Shown: positions 14,965-21,142 of the stretch, piece after piece
How the letters are laid out: each line of letters begins with the position of its first letter
How positions within the stretch are numbered: the first letter of the stretch is position 1
Assembly: GCA_018303315.1 (NCBI GenBank)
Contig: JAGVYJ010000031.1
Coordinates: forward strand, 1 to 24,479
Direction: 5' to 3'
DNA length: 24,479 bases
Origin: Candidatus Woesearchaeota archaeon
GTDB taxonomy: Archaea; Nanobdellota; Nanobdellia; Woesearchaeales; JAGVYJ01
Made by a program: the position numbers and the translations under genes
The notes under the pieces: generated by a model
What the model was told of the DNA's origin: nothing
What the model saw: the letters and a program-made list of their open reading frames with translations, nothing else
Databases searched by the model: none

Positions 14965-15091
14965 CGCCGGCGCCGGGAGTTTCAACCAAGCGATTGTAAC
15001 CCTCTGTTAAACCGAAAAGTATTTGAACCCGGATGTCTTATTAGACACTAGGCTCTCAACCTAGCGGTCGACCAGATTGACCGTCGCCGGC
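14965..15091 (-). tRNA. tRNA-Leu(GAG) with a T-loop intron
   Basis: Read on the minus strand from 15091. The 7-bp acceptor stem is perfect (GCCGGCG with CGCCGGC). The D-stem is GGUC/GACC and the anticodon stem CUAGG/CCUAG, with loop UUGAGAG, so the anticodon is GAG (Leu, codon CUC). A long variable arm (UGUCU-AAUA-AGACA) marks a class II tRNA. The T-stem CCGGG/CCCGG and loop UUCAAAU are complete only after removing 43 nt (14979-15021). The mature RNA would be 84 nt including G73; CCA is not encoded. Odd points are A instead of the near-invariant U8, and G73 where archaeal tRNA-Leu normally has A. The anticodon loop itself has no intron. Confidence 0.85.
14979..15021 (-). other. 43-nt tRNA intron with canonical bulge-helix-bulge
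   Basis: Splice junctions read AA^U and AC^U on the minus strand. Outer helix: T-stem CCGGG with CCCGG. Central 4-bp helix: exon UUCA (15027-15024) with intron UGAA. Each side carries a three-base bulge (AAU and ACU) that contains the cut site after its second base. This is the canonical hBHBh' substrate of archaeal tRNA splicing endonuclease. Splicing yields the T-loop UUCAAAU, placing the intron between tRNA positions 59 and 60. The inner stem is short (ACU with GGU). Confidence 0.85.
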
Positions 15092-15114
15092 TTATTTTTC
15101 AGCAGCAACTAAGT

Positions 15115-15122
15115 CTTATTAA
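15115..15122 (-). promoter_or_regulatory. TATA box for the tRNA gene
   Basis: On the minus strand TTAATAAG begins 31 nt before the first tRNA base, the usual archaeal spacing. The match to the consensus is moderate. Confidence 0.4.
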
Positions 15123-15136
15123 GCTTTGACCATAAA

Positions 15137-15157
15137 TTTCCGAAAAATTTGCGGAAG
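15137..15157 (-). terminator. Possible hairpin downstream of pheT
   Basis: The minus strand reads TTCCG, a nine-base loop, then CGGAA followed by ATTT, about 30 nt after the pheT stop. The stem is only 5 bp and the T-run short, so this is a weak candidate for the end of the pheS-pheT transcript. Confidence 0.25.
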
Positions 15158-15185
15158 TTATGAATTAAGGTTATTGGCTAGAAAT

Positions 15186-16844
15186 TTAACGTAATTTGTT
15201 TTGAATATGTTCGTGTATCATCGACACGTTCAGCTCAAGCGCAACCACAGGCGTGGAAAGCTGCCATGACTCAAGCACCTCAGGCCTTATCTCCCCCATC
15301 ATGGCAAGCATCTTGCCGCCGAGCCTTGCCTCTGCTGCCCTGCCCGGAATGAAGGACATGTGCAGGCTTTCCCTGACAGGAACATCCTCGCCGAGGTTCC
15401 TGCATATCCAGCCAAACACCTGTTTTATGTCAGTAAAAGTCACCTCATTGCCAGCCCACACAAGGGCAAGTTTCTCTGTCTCCCGGACACCGCTCTCAGG
15501 CCCGGAATCCTCAGTAAAGCATCTCCCTATCTCGAACACCTTTTGCGGCAGCTCATTGTGGGTGTTTTCTGACAGCACACCCATCAGGCTTGGCAGCAGC
15601 CAGGAGCGGACAACATCAAAGTTCTCGTTCACTGAGTTGTCTATTGAGATATAGCTTGCCACTGTGTTCATCCTGGAAGTGAGGGACTGGGCATTTGTTA
15701 AATGGTATGTGTTTGCCTCTACAAACCCCAGGCCTATCAGGAAATTAGCCAGCGTGCTCTTGAAGGATTCCATTGCACTCTGCTGCGCAATAGTGGCCAC
15801 CTTCGGTATTACAGGAGTGAAATTCTCATAGCCAAATGCTATCGCTATATCCTCAACAATGTCAAATGGATGGAGTATGTCAGCCCTGTAAGCCGGGATA
15901 ACTGCCTTGCCATTAACATAATTCATGCCCATCCGCTGGAGAAGCTCCTTTATCTCGTGCACCTTCAGTTCGGTGCCAAGCATCCTATTAACATATTCAG
16001 GTTCAACCTTCATCTCGCCGGAGGAAAGCTCGGGGATTATCAGCTTCCTGTCTGCATACCTGACTTCCATGCTGTAAATCTGGCCTCCCATGTCAGCAAG
16101 CGTGGTTGCCAGTATGTTGATTGCAACAGTGAGTGTGTTCAGGTCAGGTCCTGTTGCCTCAAGGAAAACATCCTTTGTTGATTCTGTTATCTTGCCGACA
16201 TCATGGCTGTTGATAATAGGAGGCATGCTCAGCACAGAGCCCTGGCTGTCGATGAACACAGGAAATTCCTTCTGCTCCTCAATTATATGGCCGTATTTCT
16301 TCCCTGTCGGATGCCTGGACAGTATCTGCCTGCCGTTCAGAATCTGGTCGGCTTCCAGAGGCCTGAACTTTATCTGGTCTGGCGGCATCGTCGTGAACTT
16401 TATTGGGAAATGGATTTTGTCAAGCGGATATATCCCTAAACCTCCCTTTTTCCTGTTCCTGCAGAAGGTAACTGCAAGCTTTTCCTGCACCTGGATTATA
16501 TCCCTTATCTTTTCATCATCCAAAGAAAGCCCCTTGACTATGCAGGTCACTGCATAAGGCCACATCTTCAGGGTTTTTTCTACAGTGCAGTGCTCCCCGG
16601 ACTTCTTCACTGCATACTGCCTTATCCCCGGGCTTATGCCCATGAAAGCGGATAGAGCCCTTGCAAATCCCTGCTCGCTCAGCATGTCAGGCCTGTTGGG
16701 AAATATCTCCACTTCTATTTCCTGCTCGTCAATCCTGTCCAGGTCTGAGCCTATCATGAATATCCTTTCCTGGAGCTTGTCCAAGGGAATTTTTTTCCCG
16801 AGGAGCTTCTGCACCATAGCTGTCTTAAAGGTCACTTTGGGCAT
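15186..16844 (-). CDS. pheT: Phenylalanyl-tRNA synthetase beta subunit
   Basis: Archaeal-type PheT, 552 residues, normal for the group. It forms the heterotetramer with PheS that charges tRNA-Phe. Seen: the N-terminal MPKVTFKTAMVQKLLGKKIP and the FPNRPDMLSEQGFARAL motif (about 48-64), the B3/4-like editing region in the middle (MPPIINSHDVGKITESTKDV), a B5 domain (about 280-350, with the conserved IPAYRADILHPFDIVEDIAI), and a C-terminal catalytic-like domain with VVRSWLLPSLMGVL and FEIGRCFTED. Its ATG lies one base after the pheS stop, so the pair is co-transcribed and translationally linked. Confidence 0.95.
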   Translation of the reverse strand: MPKVTFKTAMVQKLLGKKIPLDKLQERIFMIGSDLDRIDEQEIEVEIFPNRPDMLSEQGFARALSAFMGISPGIRQYAVKKSGEHCTVEKTLKMWPYAVTCIVKGLSLDDEKIRDIIQVQEKLAVTFCRNRKKGGLGIYPLDKIHFPIKFTTMPPDQIKFRPLEADQILNGRQILSRHPTGKKYGHIIEEQKEFPVFIDSQGSVLSMPPIINSHDVGKITESTKDVFLEATGPDLNTLTVAINILATTLADMGGQIYSMEVRYADRKLIIPELSSGEMKVEPEYVNRMLGTELKVHEIKELLQRMGMNYVNGKAVIPAYRADILHPFDIVEDIAIAFGYENFTPVIPKVATIAQQSAMESFKSTLANFLIGLGFVEANTYHLTNAQSLTSRMNTVASYISIDNSVNENFDVVRSWLLPSLMGVLSENTHNELPQKVFEIGRCFTEDSGPESGVRETEKLALVWAGNEVTFTDIKQVFGWICRNLGEDVPVRESLHMSFIPGRAAEARLGGKMLAMMGEIRPEVLESWQLSTPVVALELNVSMIHEHIQNKLR

Positions 16845-16845
16845 T

Positions 16846-18372
16846 TTATTCCAGCCAGAGCCTGGCTTCCCTCGTCTTTTTTATGTCGTTCTTGTACAAA
16901 TCCCTGAGGTCTGTTATTGAGTAGTAAGTGGTTATCACCCTGTCAAAGCCCACTCCCCATGCCAGCACAGGCACAGGCTCGCCAAGCAACGGCTCAACAA
17001 CCTCAGGCCTGAATATGCCTGCCCCTCCAAGCTCGAGCCATTTTTTCTGCACAGGATGGAAAACATCAACTTCCAAGGATAGCTCAGTGTAGGGAAAATA
17101 TGCCGGCCTGAACCTTATCTTTGGATAGCCCATTTTCGTGAAGAATATCTTCAGGTAGCCAAGAAGGTGCTTGAAGTTTACATCCTTGTCCACCACTATT
17201 CCCTCGCTCTGGTTGAATTCAAAAAGATGGCTCCAGTCCAGGGCCTCGTTCCTGAAGCACTTGCCGACAGAAAAATATTTTGCCGGCCATTCCTTAAGCT
17301 TTGCAAGCGTCTGCGCGGACAATACTGTTGTATGCGTCCTTAGCACGTTTTTCTCTGCTTCTTCAGGGCTCCAGTTGTATCGCCAGCCCAGTGAGCCGGT
17401 GTTCCCGCCGTGCTCATGCACTGCCTTCACAGAGGCAACCAGTTTCTTGTCAGGAAGCCTGCCTTTCGCCGGGCTTTTTAGGTAAAAAGTGTCCTGCATT
17501 TCCCTTACTGGATGGTCTTGGGCAGTGAAGAGGGCATCAAAATTCCAGAATCCTGTGCTGACTATCGGGCCTTCCATCTCCTTGAAGCCAAGCTCCAGCC
17601 ATATCTGCCTTGCGTAGGAAACCGCCTGGTTGACAAAATGCCGCTTCCCGGCAAAAATGTCAGGGACAGAGGCCTCGACATCATATCGCCTGAAGCTCTT
17701 TCCCTGGTAGCTTCCTGACTTGATGATTTGGGGAGTGAGCTTCTCCAGGACATCCTGGGCATCTTTCATTTCCGACTTCACTCTCTTCCCGAATTCGGTC
17801 AGGAAAACATTCCTGACCTTAACGGCACTTGACACAACTATGTCCTTCCTCCTCTTCAGGGATTCAAGCACCGGCAGCTCCTTGGCAGAAATTTCTGATA
17901 AAGATAGCGGGAATTGCTTTTTCAGGAAAAGCTCTTCAGGGAAATCCTGCTTCAGCAGCTTTTCCCCTTCCGGAGTGAGTGAGATTTCAAGCTCAGCCTT
18001 GCGCTTTGCCACAATAGCTTTTTTCTGCCTGAGCGCCCCCAATGATATCTGAAGTTCCTGGCTGCTCAGCTTTGTGCTGTCAGAAATTTCCTGGAGCGTG
18101 CCGGGAGTTTGTACTGCCTGCAGGAATCTTCTCTCAGGCAGCCCGGTTTTCCTGTAAAGCTCCCCATTTTTACCTAGCACTATGATATCCTTTACCTGCT
18201 CATCCACATGGACAACTTTCTTGTTCTTCAGCCACATCACAGCCCTGTTTATTTCAACATCCTGCAGGCCGGTTGCCCTTTGTATGGCTCCAATCAGCAT
18301 AGGATTGCTGAGTGCCTTCAGAATCTTCCTTTCATTCAAAGTCAGTGTCTCAGCAACATTCTGCGCATCCAT
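16846..18372 (-). CDS. pheS: Phenylalanyl-tRNA synthetase alpha subunit
   Basis: Catalytic subunit PheS, 508 residues, archaeal length. Residues 1-190 form repeated winged-helix-like modules (LTLNERKILKALSNPMLIGA; LTPEGEKLL). The class II synthetase core follows: HPVREMQDTFYL (287-298, motif 1 area), motif 2 around KYFSVGKCFRNEALDWSHLF and EFNQSEG (365-391), and motif 3 with GGAGIFRPEV and VLAWGVGFDRV (449-479). The gene has its own TATA box placing the transcript start on the ATG, so it need not depend on the upstream TrmB-like gene. Confidence 0.96.
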   Translation of the reverse strand: MDAQNVAETLTLNERKILKALSNPMLIGAIQRATGLQDVEINRAVMWLKNKKVVHVDEQVKDIIVLGKNGELYRKTGLPERRFLQAVQTPGTLQEISDSTKLSSQELQISLGALRQKKAIVAKRKAELEISLTPEGEKLLKQDFPEELFLKKQFPLSLSEISAKELPVLESLKRRKDIVVSSAVKVRNVFLTEFGKRVKSEMKDAQDVLEKLTPQIIKSGSYQGKSFRRYDVEASVPDIFAGKRHFVNQAVSYARQIWLELGFKEMEGPIVSTGFWNFDALFTAQDHPVREMQDTFYLKSPAKGRLPDKKLVASVKAVHEHGGNTGSLGWRYNWSPEEAEKNVLRTHTTVLSAQTLAKLKEWPAKYFSVGKCFRNEALDWSHLFEFNQSEGIVVDKDVNFKHLLGYLKIFFTKMGYPKIRFRPAYFPYTELSLEVDVFHPVQKKWLELGGAGIFRPEVVEPLLGEPVPVLAWGVGFDRVITTYYSITDLRDLYKNDIKKTREARLWLE

Positions 18373-18394
18373 GCAGCCTGAGAACCAGAGCTTT

Positions 18395-18402
18395 TTTTTA
18401 AA
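18395..18402 (-). promoter_or_regulatory. TATA box for pheS-pheT
   Basis: The minus strand reads TTTAAAAA with its first base 30 nt before the pheS ATG. This predicts transcription starting at the A of the ATG (leaderless); no ribosome binding site is visible. Confidence 0.6.
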
Positions 18403-18435
18403 GGTTTGTAAGAGAAACCCTAATTGGACATGCCA

Positions 18436-18460
18436 TATATAAAAAGATAAAATAAAAAAA
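18436..18460 (-). terminator. T-rich terminator after the TrmB-like gene
   Basis: Directly after the stop codon the minus strand reads seven T, then ATTTTATC, five T and ATATA. Such U-rich tracts without a hairpin are the usual archaeal terminators, and this one would separate the regulator transcript from pheS. Confidence 0.55.
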
Positions 18461-19279
18461 TTATTTGATTATTTCTTTCGCAGGCTTCATCTCATTCCAG
18501 GCCATCTCGAACAGGCTTTCCAGTGCAGAGGCGAAGAATGGCGTGTTCACCCACACAGCCATGTCATAGGTAGGGTGGACTTCCTGGTCGTCCATAACCA
18601 TGAATGCCAGTTCCTTCCCGTCTACGATGACAAACCGGGCTTTCGCGTCTGTGTGCCTTACATCGGCAACGCTCCCTATGTCTTTCACAGCCTGCTTGGA
18701 TTCCTTCGTATTTATTGGGGCGGCTATCCTTATCTTCACGCCGCGCTTCTTTATCTTCTCAAAGGTTCCCTTGAGCCCTTCAATCTTTCTGAGGAAGCCT
18801 GGCCCCGTGGTCATTATCGTCACGGATTTCTCTGCGCTCCTTATCATCAGGTCAAGATGGTTGTACAGGTTGTGCCTGCCGCGTATCGAGCCCGACAAAT
18901 CCGACGGCTCAACCAGCTCAACCCCCTGGTTATGCAGGTCATTGAGCTCTTCGAGCACATCAGTGCCCTTCAGTTCGGCGAGGCGCTTTATCTTTGTATC
19001 TGCATCAAAGCGCATGTTTTTCTTGACGCGCTCTACAACCTCTTCCGGAGAAACAGCCAGGTACTTTATCGGCTTGCCGAATTTCATTACAATAAAGCCC
19101 TTTTTTTTCAGGCTCTCCAGCACGTCATAGCTCCTTGATCTTGGGACATTGGCTATGTCGCTTAGCTCCCCTGCTGTCGATACGCCCCTGGAAAGCAGTG
19201 CGGTCCAGATTTTCACTTCGTACAGGTTCAGCGAGAAATAGGTTCTCAGCTTACTCAAAAATTCCTCCTTCACAATCAT
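18461..19279 (-). CDS. TrmB-family transcriptional regulator
   Basis: TrmB-type DNA-binding protein, 272 residues. The N-terminal winged helix-turn-helix lies at about 10-75 (YEVKIWTALLSRGVSTAGEL, IANVPRSRSYDVLESLKKKG). A coiled linker follows (MRFDADTKIKRLAELKG), then a C-terminal PLD-like sensor domain (about 130-260: RSAEKSVTIMTTGPGFL, KIKKRGVKIRIAAPINTKES, ARFVIVDGKELAFMVMDD). The ligand-binding sugar domain of classical TrmB is not obvious, so the effector is unknown. On the minus strand GAGGAGG lies just before the ATG (in GAGGAGGGGGAAATAAATG), an unusually strong ribosome binding site here. It lies next to a control region rich in inverted repeats, which suggests autoregulation. Confidence 0.85.
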   Translation of the reverse strand: MIVKEEFLSKLRTYFSLNLYEVKIWTALLSRGVSTAGELSDIANVPRSRSYDVLESLKKKGFIVMKFGKPIKYLAVSPEEVVERVKKNMRFDADTKIKRLAELKGTDVLEELNDLHNQGVELVEPSDLSGSIRGRHNLYNHLDLMIRSAEKSVTIMTTGPGFLRKIEGLKGTFEKIKKRGVKIRIAAPINTKESKQAVKDIGSVADVRHTDAKARFVIVDGKELAFMVMDDQEVHPTYDMAVWVNTPFFASALESLFEMAWNEMKPAKEIIK

Positions 19280-19342
19280 TTATTTCCCCCTCCTCTCGCG
19301 AAACGCATCGAAAAAACCGACCAAACGATAGTAACACCAAAC

Positions 19343-19418
19343 GCTACTTTCTTAAAGCTTGCGCTTCAAGCCACCCCTTTTTGTAAAGTAGCTAATGGGG
19401 TGCTTATATTTAAGCTTT
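19343..19418. repeat. Nested and crossing inverted repeats upstream of trmB-like gene
   Basis: Three perfect or near-perfect inverted repeats sit in 76 bp. GCTACTTT (19343-19350) pairs with AAAGTAGC (19385-19392). AAAGCTT (19354-19360) pairs with AAGCTTT (19412-19418). GCCACCCC (19370-19377) pairs with GGGGTGC (19397-19403), one A bulged. The first crosses the other two, so they cannot all form in one simple hairpin. The space between 19280 and 19576 holds no gene; it carries these repeats and the promoters of the flanking divergent genes. Confidence 0.7.
19402..19413 (-). promoter_or_regulatory. Possible TATA box for the TrmB-like gene
   Basis: The minus strand reads CTTAAATATAAG, close to the TTTAAATA consensus, lying inside the inverted repeats. 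It would start a transcript near 19382 with a leader of about 100 nt. An alternative, TTTAAGAA at 19349-19356, would give a leader of about 50 nt. Confidence 0.35.
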
Positions 19419-19543
19419 ACTCTTCATGCATGCGTTTATCGTCGACAAATGCAGCCAAAAATTGCAACTATCATTCAGATATGAATATTAAGCGTACTTA
19501 CATAATGACATATAGCTAAACTGTATTTGAATAGTGGAAAAAG

Positions 19544-19553
19544 TTTTTAAATA
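19544..19553 (+). promoter_or_regulatory. Strong TATA box for the 92-residue ORF
   Basis: TTTTTAAATA preceded by GAAAAAG, a purine-rich BRE-like element. Taking the 8-mer TTTAAATA (19546-19553), its first base lies 31 nt before the GTG at 19577, so the transcript is expected to begin within a base or two of that codon. Confidence 0.6.
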
Positions 19554-19576
19554 AACTGTGCTTTGACTGGCACATA

Positions 19577-19855
19577 GTGAAACTTCCGGACTTTCTGGCT
19601 TGGCCAACGCAAGTAAACCCGCAGGCTGGTTCTTCTGGTGCTCCACAGGGATGCAGCGTTGGTGCATGGGGGCTTGAGAGCGTAACCAATACCTTGATGC
19701 TGCTGGTTGACTGGGATGGCATGCCTCTTGAGACTGCCCAGCGCGGTGTGCAGGAACTTACCCTTCTGCACAACCATCTCACGTTGTGGGAGGAAGAAAA
19801 GTCTCTTCCTGTCGGAACTTTCGTTAGAAACCCTGATTATTATAAGCAGCACTGA
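19577..19855 (+). CDS. Small protein of unknown function, 92 residues
   Basis: I do not recognise this protein. It starts with GTG directly at the position predicted by a strong TATA box and would be leaderless. It is soluble, mildly acidic in the second half, with one cysteine and no membrane segment or signal peptide. The N-terminal third is rich in Gly, Ser and Pro (NPQAGSSGAPQGCSVGAWG); the rest reads like a helical domain (MPLETAQRGVQELTLLHNHL, TLWEEEKSLPVGTF). Overlapping minus-strand frames look far less protein-like. Codon use resembles its neighbours. The 196 nt between it and TBP hold only promoter elements. Confidence 0.5.
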   Translation: MKLPDFLAWPTQVNPQAGSSGAPQGCSVGAWGLESVTNTLMLLVDWDGMPLETAQRGVQELTLLHNHLTLWEEEKSLPVGTFVRNPDYYKQH

Positions 19856-20000
19856 ATGGTTCTCACATGGACAGATGCTAGCCCGGAATAATTATTTGCA
19901 ATATAGAAGGTAAATAAAGGCATCAGTTTCCACAGGAAATGAAGGGGGCATAGCGTTTCTGAAGATTATTTCTTCATAAATGGGTTTAAAAACCACATTA

Positions 20001-20008
20001 TTTATAAA
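20001..20008 (+). promoter_or_regulatory. TATA box for TBP
   Basis: TTTATAAA, 51 nt before the ATG, predicts a start near 20031 and a leader of about 21 nt that contains GGGGGTT (20038-20044) as ribosome binding site. A second TATA-like box, CTTATAAA (20025-20032), covers the predicted start site and is flanked by CCCCC (20021-20025) and GGGGG (20038-20042). Confidence 0.5.
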
Positions 20009-20051
20009 GGCTCGGGTATTCCCCCTTATAAATCATTGGGGGTTAATTGCG

Positions 20052-20609
20052 ATGGTCAAACGCGATATAAAGATTGTAAACATTGTTATTAGCACTTCTT
20101 TGCAGCATGACATTCCATTGGAAAAGATGGCTGCAACTTTAAGCAATACCGAATACAACCCTGAACAGTTCCCAGGGCTTGTGCTCCGCATAAAGGAGCC
20201 TAAGACCTCTGCCCTTATATTCAGTTCAGGCAAGGTCGTGTGCACAGGCGCAAGGACTATGGAGAAGGTAGAGGAATCAATCCAGAAGATAATCAAGAGC
20301 CTGGAGAAGATTGGAATCAGGATAACCATAAAGCCTGAGATAAACGTCCAGAACATTGTTGCCTCCGGCTCAGTGGGCATGGACCTCAACCTTAATGTGC
20401 TTGCCCTTAAGCTCAAGAACGCCGAGTATGAGCCTGAGCAGTTCCCAGGACTTGTATATAAGCTGAGCGAAGGCGGCGTGAAGGCAACATTCCTGCTTTT
20501 CAGCAACGGAAAAGTTGTCTGCACAGGAACAAAGAGCGAGGAACAGGCAAACAAGGCCCTTGACCAGCTTGTTGAGAACCTGAAGAAGGTATTGTCTAAG
20601 AAAAAGTAA
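20052..20609 (+). CDS. tbp: TATA-box-binding protein
   Basis: General archaeal transcription factor TBP, 185 residues, which binds promoter TATA boxes and recruits TFB and RNA polymerase. The two direct repeats of the saddle are obvious: YNPEQFPGLVLRI (35-47) with FSSGKVVCTGA (57-67), and YEPEQFPGLVYKL (126-138) with FSNGKVVCTGT (150-160). The end is basic (KKVLSKKK), without the acidic tail found in many archaeal TBPs. An in-frame start further upstream (19980) would add 24 residues, but the ATG at 20052 has the ribosome binding site GGGGGTT and fits the family N-terminus, so it is preferred. Confidence 0.97.
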   Translation: MVKRDIKIVNIVISTSLQHDIPLEKMAATLSNTEYNPEQFPGLVLRIKEPKTSALIFSSGKVVCTGARTMEKVEESIQKIIKSLEKIGIRITIKPEINVQNIVASGSVGMDLNLNVLALKLKNAEYEPEQFPGLVYKLSEGGVKATFLLFSNGKVVCTGTKSEEQANKALDQLVENLKKVLSKKK

Positions 20610-20616
20610 TTTAAAG
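20608..20616 (+). promoter_or_regulatory. Possible TATA box for the methyltransferase gene
   Basis: AATTTAAAG directly at the TBP stop would start a transcript near 20640, leaving a leader of about 28 nt with GAGGTAG (20652-20658) nine bases before the ATG. Confidence 0.4.
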
Positions 20617-20667
20617 TAGTAAAGCCATTATTGGCGTTGTGTATGCAGATAGAGGTAGCTATGTAGC

Positions 20668-21141
20668 ATGGGTTTGAAGCTTAACTTGGGCTGTGGTGCC
20701 AACATAATGGAGGGCTGGATGAACGTTGATATAAAGCCGGGCAAGGGAGTTGACAAAATCGTTGACCTTGACAAGGCCTGGCCATGGAAGGACAGCAGTG
20801 TGGATGAGATATACATGAAGCACACTCTGGAGCACCTTGCTGACCAGGTAAAGTCGCTGAAGGAGGCGAAGCGCGTTCTCAGGAAAGGCGGCAAACTGAC
20901 AATCAGGGGCCCTTTCTACAACCACTACTCAGCCTTCGCCGACCCCACGCACAAGAGCAACTGGCTCACTCCTTACAGCTTTTACTGGATTGAACTATAT
21001 GTTGGCGGCTTCAGGCTGGCAAAGAGGCAGTTCCTGAAATCAACGCTGGGGAAGCTCATACCATCCCCTGTACTTGCGCCACTGAGCCTTGTGTTTGGCA
21101 ATTTGGTGCAGGAAATGATATTCGAGCTGGAGAAGATGTAA
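20668..21141 (+). CDS. Class I SAM-dependent methyltransferase
   Basis: Small Rossmann-fold methyltransferase of the Methyltransf_11 type, 157 residues. Motif I is LNLGCGANIMEGWMNVDIKP (5-24), with the SAM-binding LGCG and the acidic D21 at the end of strand 2. Motif IV-like segment SSVDEIYMKHTLEHLAD and the post-motif helix KEAKRVLRKGGKLTI (about 71-85) follow. The C-terminal part is hydrophobic (LIPSPVLAPLSLVFGNLV) and might touch the membrane or a partner. Substrate cannot be told from the sequence. It ends one base before the MCM start, which suggests co-transcription. Confidence 0.85.
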   Translation: MGLKLNLGCGANIMEGWMNVDIKPGKGVDKIVDLDKAWPWKDSSVDEIYMKHTLEHLADQVKSLKEAKRVLRKGGKLTIRGPFYNHYSAFADPTHKSNWLTPYSFYWIELYVGGFRLAKRQFLKSTLGKLIPSPVLAPLSLVFGNLVQEMIFELEKM

Positions 21142-21142
21142 C

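Noticed and set aside
14966..14977. GCCGGCGCCGGG as a GC-rich terminator hairpin or operator
   Set aside because: It is fully accounted for by the 3' acceptor and T-stem strands of the tRNA.
14965..15091. Split or permuted tRNA
   Set aside because: Both halves lie in normal order on one strand 43 nt apart with a complete bulge-helix-bulge, so an ordinary cis intron explains them.
15253..18052. Plus-strand open frames of 70-160 residues opposite pheT and pheS
   Set aside because: They are shadows of the synthetase genes; their Cys/Ser/Leu-rich composition and lack of start signals do not support coding.
19516..19852. Two minus-strand frames opposite the 92-residue ORF
   Set aside because: Both are rich in Cys, Ser and Arg without a fold-like pattern, and no minus-strand promoter is placed to drive them, while the plus strand has a well-spaced TATA box.
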